Assembly: GCF_007970665.1 (NCBI RefSeq)
Contig: NZ_CP042430.1
Location: 1,798,001-1,862,000 of the forward strand
DNA length: 64,000 nucleotides
Reading direction: 5' to 3'
Source: Baekduia soli
Lineage (GTDB): Bacteria > Actinomycetota > Thermoleophilia > Solirubrobacterales > Solirubrobacteraceae
The position numbers and the translations under genes are program-made. How positions within the stretch are numbered: the stretch's first letter is position 1; each line of letters starts with the position of its first letter. Of this stretch, positions 25,722 to 35,457 are shown piece after piece. The notes under the pieces were generated by a model, which saw only the letters and a list, made by a program, of their open reading frames with translations, was not told where the DNA came from and did no database searches.

Positions 25722-27725
25722 GTGCCCGATCGCCCAACGGACCAACCCACCCGTGCTCGCCCCGCCAAGGACGGAGGCGCGCCTCGACGCGCACGCACGC
25801 CCGCGCCGCCGCGGATCGTCATCCTGGCCCCGCAGCCCGTGCTCGACGGCGGCCGCTTCGCCGCCAAGCGCTCCGTGGGGGAGTCCGTGCCGGTCAGCGC
25901 GACGATCTTCGCCGACGGCCATGACGTGCTGCGCGCCGTCGTGCGCTGGCGCGCCCCGGGCGGCCGGCGCTGGAGCGAGGCGCCGCTGACGCACATCGAC
26001 GCCCACGTCGACGGCGACACGTGGGCCGGCACGTTCCCGGTCGACGCCGCCGGGCGCTGGCAGTGGACGATCGAGGCATGGGTCGACGCCTTCGCGTCCT
26101 GGCGCAAGGAGTTGCACCGCAAGGTCGACGCCGGTCAGCACGACCTCGCGGGCGAGCTCAGCGAGGGCGTCGCGCTGCTGCGCGCCGCGGCACGACGGGC
26201 GAAGTCCGCCGGCGACCGCCGCCTGATCGAGCACGCGGTCACGACCCTGACCGACGACGAGGTCCCCGAGGAGGCCAAGCACGACGTCGCGCTCGGCGCC
26301 GAGCTGGCCGCGGCCGTCGAGCGCCACCCCGATCGCTCGCAGGCATCCTCGCTCGAGGCGCCCGCCGAGCTGGACGCCGACCCCGAGCTCGCGCGCTTCG
26401 GCAGCTGGTACGAGCTGTTCCCACGCTCGTGGGGCGGGTTCCGCGGCACCGCCGACGCCGTGCCGGACATCGCGGCACTCGGCTTCGACGTCCTGTACCT
26501 CACGCCGATCCACCCCATCGGCGAGACGAACCGCAAGGGCGCCAACAACACGCTGACGGCCGGCCCCGGGGACCCCGGCAGCCCGTGGGCCATCGGCCTG
26601 CACGGCGTCGGCGGCCACGAGGCGGTGCACCCCGACCTGGGCACGCTGGAGGACTTCGACCACCTGGTCCAGACCGCCAAGGCCCACGGCATGCAGATCG
26701 CGCTGGACTTCGCGATCCAGTGCTCGGCCGACCATCCGTGGCTGACCGAGCACCCGGAGTGGTTCCACCGCCGTCCTGACGGGTCGTTGAAGTACGCCGA
26801 GAACCCGCCGAAGAAGTACCAGGACATCTACAACGTCAACTTCCAGTCCGAGGACTGGAAGAACCTGTGGAACGCGCTGCTGAAGATCGTGCTGCTGTGG
26901 GTCGACCGCGGCGTGACCGTCTTCCGCGTCGACAACCCGCACACCAAGCCGATCGCGTTCTGGGAGTGGATGATCCGCGAGGTGCGCGCCAAGCGCCCCG
27001 ACGTGATCTTCCTCGCCGAGGCGTTCACGCGCCGCGCGGTCATGCGGACGCTGGCCAAGGCCGGGTTCAACCAGTCCTACACGTACTTCACGTGGCAGCA
27101 GTCGCGCTGGGACCTGGAGCGGTACCTGCTCGAGCTCGCCTACGAGACCGAGGACTACTACCGCCCCAACTTCTTCGCCAACACCCCGGACATCCTCACG
27201 GAGCAGCTCCAGCACGGCGGCCTGCCGGCCTTCGAGTCGCGACTCGTGCTCGCGGCCACGCTGAGCCCGACGTACGGGATCTACTCGGGCTACGAGTGGG
27301 GGGAGAACGTCGCGGTCCGCGAGGGCAGCGAGGAGTACCTGGACTCCGAGAAGTACGCGACCCACGAGCGCTCGCTGCACGGCGCGCCGCTGCTCGGGCT
27401 CGTGCGGCTGCTCAACGAGGCGCGCCGCGCCCACCCCGCGCTGCAGCACCTGTCCAACATCGAGTTCCTGGACACCGCCAACGACGGGCTCATCGCCTAC
27501 GTCAAGCGCCACGAGGGCGACACGGTGCTCACCGTGGTGTGCCTCGACGCGCAGTGGGCGCAGGAGGGCCTGGTCACCGTGCCGGCCCATCTCGGGCTGC
27601 CGCCCGTCTTCCAGGTCCAGGACCTCCTCGACGGCCGGCGCTACGACTGGCACCTGGGCGGCAACTTCGTGCGGCTGGTGCCCGGCGAGAAGCAGGCCCA
27701 CGTCTTCCGCGTCGTGCACGCATGA
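25722..27725 (+). CDS. glgE: alpha-1,4-glucan:maltose-1-phosphate maltosyltransferase
   Basis: This GH13_3 enzyme extends alpha-glucan with maltosyl units from maltose 1-phosphate. The 667 residues include an N-terminal domain (about 30-200, starting with PPRIVILAPQPVLDGGRFAAKRSVGE), the GlgE marker FGSWYELFPRSWGGFRGTADA near 226, PIHPIGETNRKGANNT near 262, the nucleophile Asp in FRVDNPHTKP near 404, and the acid Glu in IFLAEAF near 430. Length agrees with characterised GlgE proteins. The GTG start is divergent from malQ. The stop overlaps the maltokinase ATG (ATGA), so the two are translationally coupled, matching the known GlgE-maltokinase pathway. Confidence 0.93.
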   Translation: MPDRPTDQPTRARPAKDGGAPRRARTPAPPRIVILAPQPVLDGGRFAAKRSVGESVPVSATIFADGHDVLRAVVRWRAPGGRRWSEAPLTHIDAHVDGDTWAGTFPVDAAGRWQWTIEAWVDAFASWRKELHRKVDAGQHDLAGELSEGVALLRAAARRAKSAGDRRLIEHAVTTLTDDEVPEEAKHDVALGAELAAAVERHPDRSQASSLEAPAELDADPELARFGSWYELFPRSWGGFRGTADAVPDIAALGFDVLYLTPIHPIGETNRKGANNTLTAGPGDPGSPWAIGLHGVGGHEAVHPDLGTLEDFDHLVQTAKAHGMQIALDFAIQCSADHPWLTEHPEWFHRRPDGSLKYAENPPKKYQDIYNVNFQSEDWKNLWNALLKIVLLWVDRGVTVFRVDNPHTKPIAFWEWMIREVRAKRPDVIFLAEAFTRRAVMRTLAKAGFNQSYTYFTWQQSRWDLERYLLELAYETEDYYRPNFFANTPDILTEQLQHGGLPAFESRLVLAATLSPTYGIYSGYEWGENVAVREGSEEYLDSEKYATHERSLHGAPLLGLVRLLNEARRAHPALQHLSNIEFLDTANDGLIAYVKRHEGDTVLTVVCLDAQWAQEGLVTVPAHLGLPPVFQVQDLLDGRRYDWHLGGNFVRLVPGEKQAHVFRVVHA

Positions 27726-29137
27726 GCCGCGCCCGGCCGGAGCCCGTCGGCGGACAGCGGCTCGACCTCCCCGGCGAGGACGCGCTGCGGGCCTTCGTGG
27801 TGGGCCGGCGCTGGTTCGGGTCCAAGTCGCGCGAGGTCGCCCACGTGCGCATGCTCGAGACGATCCCGCTCACCGACGGGCCGCTCGTGCTCGGGCTGCT
27901 CGAGGTCGAGTTCGCGGAGGGCGACACCGACCTCTACCAGCTGCCGATCGGCGTCCGCGAGGAGGGCAGCTGGACCGGCGAGGTCATCAGCGCCGGCGAC
28001 GGCACCGTGACCTACGACGCGATGACCGACCCCGAGCTGGTCCGCGCGCTGGTGCGGCTCATGGGCGACGACGCCGACGTCGAGACCGCCCACGGCACCG
28101 CGGAGTTCCGCGCCCTGGCGCCGGGCCTCGGCGAGGTCGGCGCGGTGCGCCCGATGGGCGCCGAGCAGTCCAACTCCTCCGTCGTGCTCGACGAGCGCCT
28201 CGTGCTCAAGGCCTACCGCCGGCCGGGCCGGGGGCCCAACCCCGAGCTGGAGATCCTGCGCTTCCTCACCGCGCGCGGCTTCCCCCACATCGCCACCCTG
28301 CGCGGCTGGTATGCCCACACGGGCCCGGCGCTCGACGCCACGCTGGGCATCGTCCAGGACTTCCTCGGCGGCGCGACCGACGGCTGGGACCTCGCGCTGG
28401 CCGACCTCGGCGAGGACCCGGGCCGCTTCGTGGCCCGCGCCCGCGCGCTGGGCGAGGTCACCGGCCGGATGCACACCGCGCTGGGCTCCGGGCACGACGA
28501 CCCCGCCTTCGCCCCCGAGGCGAGCGCCCCCGAGACGCTCGGCCTGCTGGCCGCCGAGCTCGACGCCGAGATCCGGCGCGTCTTCGCCGCCCTGCCCGGC
28601 GACCGCGACGACCTCGCGCCGGTCCGCGGGCGCGGCGAGGCGGTGCGCGAGCGGCTGGCCCAGCTCACGCGCGACGGCTCGGCCGGGCCCGTCATCCGCC
28701 ACCACGGCGACTACCACCTCGGCCAGGTCATGCACACCGCCGGCGGCGACTGGGTCGTCCTGGACTTCGAGGGCGAGCCGGCCCGGACGCTGGCCGAGCG
28801 GCGCCGCAAGCGCTCGCCGCTGCGCGACGTGGCGGGCATGCTGCGCTCCTTCGCCTACGCCGCGGCGGCCGGCCGGCTGCTGCACGGGGCCGAGGCGCCC
28901 GCCGGCTGGGAGGACGAGGTCCGCGCCGCCTACCTGGACGGCTACCTCGAGCACACCGACGAGCGCCTGCTGCCGCCGGGCCGTGGCGCCGTGGCCCGGC
29001 TGCTGTCGGTGTTCGAGCTCGAGAAGGCCGTGTACGAGCTGCGCTACGAGCTGGACAACCGCCCGGACTGGGTCCCCATCCCGGTGGCGGGCATCGCGCG
29101 GCTGCTGGAACCCGACGAGCACGAGGTGGAGGGATGA
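27722..29137 (+). CDS. mak: maltokinase
   Basis: This kinase phosphorylates maltose to maltose 1-phosphate, the donor for GlgE. The 471-residue kinase-fold protein has an N-terminal cap (FVVGRRWFGSKSREVAHV, typical of Mak/Pep2), GAEQSNSSVVLDERLVLKAYRR near 145-166 for nucleotide binding, the catalytic loop HHGDYHLGQV near 326-335, and the metal-binding VVLDFEGEP near 342-350. It is free-standing; in many actinobacteria this domain is fused to or adjacent to TreS, which is absent here. ATGA overlaps at both ends link it to glgE and glgB. Confidence 0.9.
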   Translation: MSRARPEPVGGQRLDLPGEDALRAFVVGRRWFGSKSREVAHVRMLETIPLTDGPLVLGLLEVEFAEGDTDLYQLPIGVREEGSWTGEVISAGDGTVTYDAMTDPELVRALVRLMGDDADVETAHGTAEFRALAPGLGEVGAVRPMGAEQSNSSVVLDERLVLKAYRRPGRGPNPELEILRFLTARGFPHIATLRGWYAHTGPALDATLGIVQDFLGGATDGWDLALADLGEDPGRFVARARALGEVTGRMHTALGSGHDDPAFAPEASAPETLGLLAAELDAEIRRVFAALPGDRDDLAPVRGRGEAVRERLAQLTRDGSAGPVIRHHGDYHLGQVMHTAGGDWVVLDFEGEPARTLAERRRKRSPLRDVAGMLRSFAYAAAAGRLLHGAEAPAGWEDEVRAAYLDGYLEHTDERLLPPGRGAVARLLSVFELEKAVYELRYELDNRPDWVPIPVAGIARLLEPDEHEVEG

Positions 29138-31349
29138 GCCGCATGATGCATCAGGAGCGCTTCACCAAGCCCTGGCAGCGCGACGCCGAGGCGCTCGCGC
29201 ACGGGGAGCTGTCGGACCCGCACGCGCTGCTGGGCGCCCACCCCGACGGCGACGGCGGCACCATCGTGCGCGCCTGGCGCCCTGGCGCCGAGCACGTCGC
29301 GGTCCGCACGGCCGACGGGCGCAGCTTCGGCTGCGAGCAGGTCCACCCGGCCGGCCTGTGGGCCACGCACCTCGACGGGCTCGCGCCCGCGCCGCGCTAC
29401 GAGATCGAGACGCGCTACCCGGACGGCCTCGAGGTCACCGCGCCCGACCCCTACGCCTTCGGTCCGACGGTCGGCGACGTCGACCTCCACCTGGCCGGCG
29501 AGGGCCGCCACGAGGAGATCTACGAGCGCCTCGGCGCCCACGAGCGCGAGCTCGACGGCGTCGCCGGGTGCGCGTTCGCGGTGTGGGCGCCGGCCGCCCG
29601 CTCCGTCGCGCTCGTCGGGGACTTCAACTCCTGGGACGGCCGGCAGCACCCGATGCGGGCGATGGGCGCCTCCGGCATCTGGGAGCTCTTCCTGCCCGGC
29701 GTGGGGGAGGGCACCCTGTACAAGTTCGAGATCCGGACGCAGGCCGGCGAGCTGCGGGTCAAGACCGACCCCTATGCGCGCCAGGTCGAGATCTCGCCCA
29801 GGACCGCCTCGATCGTCTCGCGCAGCCGCCACGAGTGGACCGACGGGGAGTGGATGACGCGGCGCCGCGCCGAGGTCCCGCACGACCGGCCGATGTCGGT
29901 CTACGAGGTCCACCTGGGCTCCTGGCGCCGCGACCCGGGCAGCCCCGAGGGGCTGTTGACCTATGCGCAGCTGGCCGACGAGCTGGCCGCCTACACCACC
30001 GACATGGGGTTCACCCACGTCGAGCTGCTGCCGGTGATGGCCCATCCGTTCACGGGGTCGTGGGGCTACCAGGTCACCGGGTACTTCGCGCCCGACCCGC
30101 GGCTCGGCACGCCCGACGACCTCAAGGCGTTCGTCGACCGGATGCACGAGCACGGGGTCGGCGTGCTGCTGGACTGGGTGCCCGCGCATTTCCCGCGCGA
30201 CGACTGGGCGCTGGCGCGCTTCGACGGCACCGCGCTCTACGAGCACGAGGACCCACGCCGCGGAGCGCACCCGGAGTGGGGCACGCTGGTGTTCAACTTC
30301 GGGCGCAACGAGGTCCGCAACTTCCTGCTGGCCAGCGGCCTGTTCTGGTGCGACGAGTACCACGCCGACGGGCTGCGGGTCGACGCCGTGGCCTCCATGC
30401 TCTACCTCGACTACTCGCGCAAGGCGGGCGAGTGGATCCCCAACGAGCACGGCGGCCGTGAGGACCTCGAGGCCGTCGCGTTCCTCAAGGAGCTCAACGA
30501 GGTGCTGCACGCGCGCCAGCCCGGCGTGATCTCGGCGGCCGAGGAGTCGACCGCGTGGCCGGGGGTCTCGCGGCCGACGTACGTCGGGGGCTGGGCTTCG
30601 GGTTCAAGTGGAACATGGGCTGGATGCACGACACGCTCGACTACTTCGCCCACGACCCGATCCACCGCCGCTACCACCACCACGAGCTGACGTTCTCGCT
30701 GATGTACGCCTTCAGCGAGAACTTCATCCTGCCGCTGAGCCACGACGAGGTCGTCCACGGCAAGGGCACGATCTACTCGCGCATGCCCGGCGACCACTGG
30801 CAGAAGCTGGCCAACACCCGCGCCCTGTACGCCTACCAGTGGGCCCACCCCGGCAAGCAGCTGCTGTTCATGGGCCAGGAGTTCGCCCAGGTCCAGGAGT
30901 GGTCGGCCGAGCGCTCGCTGGACTGGCACCTGCTCGAGGACACCTCCGGGCACGGCGGGGTCCAGCGCCTCGTGCGCGACCTCAACCACGTCTACCGCGA
31001 CCGGCCGGCGCTGTGGCAGCGCGACGAGTCCCCGGAGGGCTTCTACTGGATCGAGGCCAACGACGCCGAGAACAGCGTCGTGGCCTTCGCCCGCGAGGGC
31101 GAGGACGGCCGCGTCGTCGTCTGCGTGATGAATCTCACGCCCGTCGTCCGCAAGGGCTACCGGATCGGCCTGCCGCGCCCGGGCCGCTGGCTCGAGATCC
31201 TCAACACCGACGCCGAGGTCTACGGCGGCTCGGGCGTGGGCAACCTCGGCGCCGTGGAGGCCGAGGCGCTGCCATGGCACAGCCAGCCCATGTCGGCCGC
31301 CCTGGACCTGCCGCCGCTCGGCGTGCTCTGGCTGGCGCCGGAGGGCTGA
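29134..31349 (+). CDS. glgB: 1,4-alpha-glucan branching enzyme, frameshifted
   Basis: This GH13_9 branching enzyme makes alpha-1,6 branches in glucan. N-terminal CBM48-type modules (about 20-240; [22 protein letters not shown]) precede the barrel with [22 protein letters not shown], nucleophile Asp in [18 protein letters not shown] near residue 415, and acid Glu in [11 protein letters not shown] near 470. The frame is then lost at a run of five G (30586-30590) inside [20 protein letters not shown]. The remaining barrel ([23 protein letters not shown]) and C-terminal domain continue in a second frame to 31349. A sixth G would give one protein of about 738 residues, the normal length. The ATG overlaps the maltokinase stop. 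Confidence 0.92.
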
Positions 31350-31448
31350 GGGGCCGCGGGCGCGCCAGACGCCCCGCGTCCTGCGTGGGTCCAATCGAGC
31401 GTCACATGGACTCCACCATCGACCCAGGCCGGCGAGCGGACCGCGGGC

Positions 31449-31500
31449 GCGGGCAGCCCGGGCGCCGGTGCCCGCCCCACCCCCGAGATCGCACGCGATC
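31449..31500. repeat. inverted repeats between glgB and treZ
   Basis: Two palindromic elements sit in the 230-bp gap: GCGGGCA-N13-TGCCCGC (31449-31475), and GATCGC-AC-GCGATC (31487-31500). The first could terminate the glgB transcript, and the second has the form of a repressor site ahead of treZ. The rest of 31350-31570 shows no gene. Confidence 0.4.
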
Positions 31501-31579
31501 GCGCGCTTCGCCAGGATGGGAGGCGCCCTCCGGCGAGGCCCACGTGTCCGCAGGGCCGCATGAGGGAACGGTGCATCCG

Positions 31580-33328
31580 ATGTCCGCCACGACACTCCCC
31601 TGGGAGCGCCCGCTGGGCGCCACGCCCGTCGGCGACGGCCGCGTGCGGTTCCGCGTGTGGTCCCAGCACACGCAGCCCACGCTCGTCGTCGGGGAGGCCG
31701 AGCACGCGATGGACGACGAGGGCCACGGCGTGTGGTGCGCCACGGTGCCCGCCGCCGCCGGCGACGACTACGCCTACGTCCTGGACGGCGTGCGCCACCC
31801 GGATCCGTGCACGCGCCTGCAGCCCGCGGGCCTGCGCGGCCCGTCGCGCGTCGTGGACCCCGGCGCGTGGACCTGGCACGACCAGGCGTGGGACGGCGTG
31901 CGCCTCGAGGACCTCGTCCTCTACGAGCTGCACGTCGGCACGTTCACCGACGAGGGGACGTTCGACGCGGTCATCGGCCACCTCCCCGAGCTGGCCGCCC
32001 TCGGCGTGACGGCCATCGAGCTCATGCCCGTCGCCGACTTCCCCGGCCGCCGCGGCTGGGGCTACGACGGCGTCTACGTCTGGGCCACGCACGAGGCCTA
32101 CGGCGGGCCCGACGGCCTGCAGCGCCTCGTCGACGAGGCCCACCGCGCCGGAATCGCCGTCATCCTCGACCTGGTGCTCAACCACGTCGGCGCGTCGGGG
32201 GAGGCGTCCCTGCGCGCGTTCGGCCCGTACTTCACCGACCGCTACTCGACGTTCTGGGGCGAGGCGATGAACTACGACGGCGCCGGCTCGGGTGCCGTGC
32301 GCGAGTGGGCGTGCCAGGCGGCCGAGGCCTTCGTGCGCGACCTGCACCTCGACGGCCTGCGCCTGGACGCCGTGCACGCGATCTTCGACCAGGGCGCCGA
32401 GCACCTCGTCGCCGCGCTCGCGCGACGCGTGCACGCCGAGCGATGGTCGTCGCTCGTCATCGCCGAGTCGGGCCTCAACGACCCCAAGGTGGTGCGCGAC
32501 GCCGCCCACGGCGGCTGGGGCTGCGACGCCGCGTGGGCCGACGACGTCCACCACGCGATCCGCACGCTGGTCACCGACGAGCACGAGGGCTACTACGCCG
32601 AGTTCGGCCGCATGGCCGATCTGGCCCACGTCTTCCGCGACCCCCACCTGCACGACGGCCGCTGGTCCGAGTTCCGGGCCCGGCGCTTCGGCGCCCCCGC
32701 CGGCGGCGAGGCGCCGGAGCGCTTCGTCGTCTTCGACCAGAACCACGACCAGGTCGGCAACCGCGCGCTCGGCGACCGCCTGCCGCCGCAGGCCCGCCCG
32801 CTGGCCGCGTTCTGCACGCTGCTGTCGCCGTACACGCCCATGCTGTTCATGGGCGAGGAGTACGGCGAGCGGGCGCCGTTCCAGTTCTTCACCGACCACA
32901 TCGACGAGGAGATCGCCATCGCCACGCGCGACGGACGCCGACGCGAGTTCGCGTCGTTCACGAGGTTCGCCGGGGAGGAGGTCCCCGACCCGCAGGACCC
33001 GGCGACGTTCGAGCGCTCCCGGCTCACCCGCGAGGGCGACCCGGCGCTGCGCGAGCTCTACCGCGCGCTGCTGGCCGCGCGGCGCCGGCTGCCGCGGGGG
33101 CCCGTCGACGACGTCCGCTTCGACGAGGACGCGCGCTGGATCCGCGTGCGCCGGGGCGATCATGACCTCGTGATGAACTTCGCCGCCGCCCCGCAGACGC
33201 TGCCCGCCCGTGCGCAGGACCTGGTGCTGGCCACCGACGACGCCGCCGCCGTGCTGTCCGACGGCTGGGTGGCGCTGCCCCCGCTCTCGGGCGCTCTGGT
33301 GCGACGCTCCGCCGAGGGTCCGGCGTGA
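31580..33328 (+). CDS. treZ: malto-oligosyltrehalose trehalohydrolase
   Basis: This GH13_10 enzyme releases trehalose from maltooligosyl-trehalose. The 582 residues start with an N-terminal beta domain (RVRFRVWSQHTQPTLVV), followed by the barrel: LVLYELHVGTFTDEGTF near 112-128, MPVADFPGRRGWGYDGVYVWA near 151-171, nucleophile Asp in LRLDAVHAIFD near 260-270, acid Glu in IAESGLND near 294-301, and FDQNHDQVGNR near 386-396. Start ATG 31580; GTG 31571, 4 nt after GAGGG, is an equally reasonable in-frame start. The stop overlaps the glgX GTG by 4 bp (GTGA), so treZ-glgX-treY form one coupled unit. Confidence 0.93.
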   Translation: MSATTLPWERPLGATPVGDGRVRFRVWSQHTQPTLVVGEAEHAMDDEGHGVWCATVPAAAGDDYAYVLDGVRHPDPCTRLQPAGLRGPSRVVDPGAWTWHDQAWDGVRLEDLVLYELHVGTFTDEGTFDAVIGHLPELAALGVTAIELMPVADFPGRRGWGYDGVYVWATHEAYGGPDGLQRLVDEAHRAGIAVILDLVLNHVGASGEASLRAFGPYFTDRYSTFWGEAMNYDGAGSGAVREWACQAAEAFVRDLHLDGLRLDAVHAIFDQGAEHLVAALARRVHAERWSSLVIAESGLNDPKVVRDAAHGGWGCDAAWADDVHHAIRTLVTDEHEGYYAEFGRMADLAHVFRDPHLHDGRWSEFRARRFGAPAGGEAPERFVVFDQNHDQVGNRALGDRLPPQARPLAAFCTLLSPYTPMLFMGEEYGERAPFQFFTDHIDEEIAIATRDGRRREFASFTRFAGEEVPDPQDPATFERSRLTREGDPALRELYRALLAARRRLPRGPVDDVRFDEDARWIRVRRGDHDLVMNFAAAPQTLPARAQDLVLATDDAAAVLSDGWVALPPLSGALVRRSAEGPA

Positions 33329-35457
33329 GCCGCGAGGCCTGGCCCGGCGAGCCGTTCCCGCTCGGTCCGATCTGGGACGGCGAGGGCACCAACTTCTCCC
33401 TGTTCAGCGAGCACGCCGAGGGCGTCGAGCTGTGCCTGTTCGACGGCGACGGGGCCGAGGAGCGCATCCGCGTCGTGGACCACACGGCCCACAACTGGCA
33501 CGTCTACCTGCCGGGCGTCGGCCCGGGGCAGCGCTATGCCTACCGCGTGTACGGCCCGTACGCGCCGACGCAGGGCCATCGCTTCAACCCCGCCAAGCTG
33601 CTCATCGACCCTTACGCCAAGGCGATCGACGGGACGGTGGACTGGGACGCGGCCAACGCGCTGCCCTACACCCCGCCCGACGACGAGGTCACCGACGACG
33701 CCGACCTCGAGCCCGACGACGAGGACAGCGCGCCCGCGATCCCCAAGTGCGTCGTCGTCGACCCGTCGTTCGACTGGCAGGACGACCGGCCACCGCGCAT
33801 CCCGTGGACCGACACGGTGATCTACGAGACCCACGTCAAGGGCCTCACCAAGCGCTTCCCCGGACTCCCCGAGGAGCTCCAGGGCACCTACGCCGGGCTG
33901 GCCAGCGACGAGGTGGTCGGCTACCTCAAGGACCTGGGCGTCACGGCCGTCGAGCTGCTGCCCGTGCACCACATCGCCGACGAGTCCTTCCTGCACGAGC
34001 ACGGCCTGACGAACTACTGGGGCTACTCGACGATCGGCTACCTGGCCCCGCACTCGCCCTACGCCGCCAGCAAGGACCCGGGCGGCAACCTCAAGGAGTT
34101 CAAGGGCATGGTCAAGGCGCTGCACCGCGCCGGCCTCGAGGTGTTCCTCGACGTGGTGTACAACCACACCGCCGAGGGCAACCACCTCGGACCGATGCTC
34201 TCGTTCAAGGGCGTGGACAACTCGAGCTACTACCGCCTGTCGCCCGAGGACCCGCACTTCTACATGGACTTCACGGGCACGGGCAACACGCTCAACGCCG
34301 TGAGCCCGGCGGTGCTGCGCCTCATCATGGACTCGCTGCGCTACTTCGTCCTGGAGTGCCACGTCGACGGGTTCCGCTTCGACCTGGCCAGCACCCTGGC
34401 CCGCCAGTTCTACGACGTCGACCGGCTCTCGACGTTCTTCGACACCATCCACCAGGACCCGGTGCTGTCACAGGTCAAGCTCATCGCCGAGCCCTGGGAC
34501 GTCGGCCCCGGCGGCTACCAGGTCGGCAACTTCCCCGTGCTGTGGAGCGAATGGAACGGCATGTACCGGGACACGATGCGCGACTTCTGGCGCGGGCAGG
34601 CCTCCGTCGCGGACTTCGCGTCGCGCTTCACGGGCTCCAGCGACCTCTACGGCGACGACGGCCGCCGGCCGTTCGCGTCGGTGAACTTCATCACCGCCCA
34701 TGACGGCTTCACCCTGCACGACCTCGTCACCTACAACGACAAGCACAACGAGGCCAACCACGAGGACAACCGGGACGGCACCGACGACAACCGCTCCTGG
34801 AACCACGGCGTCGAGGGGGAGACCGACGACGCCGACATCGTCAAGCTGCGCAGCCGGCAGAAGCGCAACCACCTGACGACGCTGCTGCTGAGCCAGGGCG
34901 TGCCGATGCTCCTGGGCGGCGACGAGATGTGCCGCACGCAGCAGGGCAACAACAACGGCTGGTGCCAGGACTCCGAGCTGTCCTGGTACGACTGGGACGT
35001 CCGCGACGACTGCACCGAGCAGCGCGACTTCACGCGCCGGCTCATCGCGCTGCGCCGCGCCGAGCCCGTGTTCCGCCGCGAGCGCTTCCTCGCCGGAGAG
35101 CAGTCGGCGCCGGGCCTGCCCGACGTCTGGTGGTTCCGTCTCGACGGGCGGCGCATGACGCGCCGCGACTGGGAGAACCACGAGCACCGCTGGCTCGGCG
35201 CGTTCTTCAACGGCGACGACACCGGCATGCGCGACCGCCACGGACAGCCCATCACCGGCTCCTCGTTCCTGCTGCTGTTCAACGCCCATCACGAGGACGC
35301 CGTGTTCAAGCTGCCGGCCGCGCGCTTCGGTGCCCGCTGGGACGTCGAGCTGACCACCGCGGCGCCGTGGATCCAGCCCGGGGCCGAGAGCTACCGGGCC
35401 CGAGGCGACTGCTATGTCACGTCGCGCTCGATCACGGTGCTGCGGAGGACCACATGA
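33325..35457 (+). CDS. glgX: glycogen debranching enzyme (isoamylase type)
   Basis: This GH13_11 enzyme hydrolyses alpha-1,6 branches. The 710 residues comprise a CBM48 domain (PLGPIWDGEGTNFSLFSEHAEGVELCLFDGDG, about 12-43) and a barrel with VIYETHVKGLTKRFPG near 166-181, NYWGYSTIGYLAPHSPYAAS near 230-249, nucleophile Asp in GFRFDLASTL near 349-358, acid Glu in IAEPWDVGPGGYQVG near 387-401, and TAHDGFTLHDLV near 457-468. Length is typical of GlgX/TreX. It sits between treZ and treY with GTGA and ATGA overlaps, as in other treX-treY-treZ operons, and supplies linear chains to TreY. Confidence 0.93.
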   Translation: MSREAWPGEPFPLGPIWDGEGTNFSLFSEHAEGVELCLFDGDGAEERIRVVDHTAHNWHVYLPGVGPGQRYAYRVYGPYAPTQGHRFNPAKLLIDPYAKAIDGTVDWDAANALPYTPPDDEVTDDADLEPDDEDSAPAIPKCVVVDPSFDWQDDRPPRIPWTDTVIYETHVKGLTKRFPGLPEELQGTYAGLASDEVVGYLKDLGVTAVELLPVHHIADESFLHEHGLTNYWGYSTIGYLAPHSPYAASKDPGGNLKEFKGMVKALHRAGLEVFLDVVYNHTAEGNHLGPMLSFKGVDNSSYYRLSPEDPHFYMDFTGTGNTLNAVSPAVLRLIMDSLRYFVLECHVDGFRFDLASTLARQFYDVDRLSTFFDTIHQDPVLSQVKLIAEPWDVGPGGYQVGNFPVLWSEWNGMYRDTMRDFWRGQASVADFASRFTGSSDLYGDDGRRPFASVNFITAHDGFTLHDLVTYNDKHNEANHEDNRDGTDDNRSWNHGVEGETDDADIVKLRSRQKRNHLTTLLLSQGVPMLLGGDEMCRTQQGNNNGWCQDSELSWYDWDVRDDCTEQRDFTRRLIALRRAEPVFRRERFLAGEQSAPGLPDVWWFRLDGRRMTRRDWENHEHRWLGAFFNGDDTGMRDRHGQPITGSSFLLLFNAHHEDAVFKLPAARFGARWDVELTTAAPWIQPGAESYRARGDCYVTSRSITVLRRTT

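Noticed and set aside
30555-31349. A separate gene for the second half of glgB
   Set aside because: It starts inside the first half and has no ribosome site of its own; the residues continue the branching enzyme exactly after a one-base shift.
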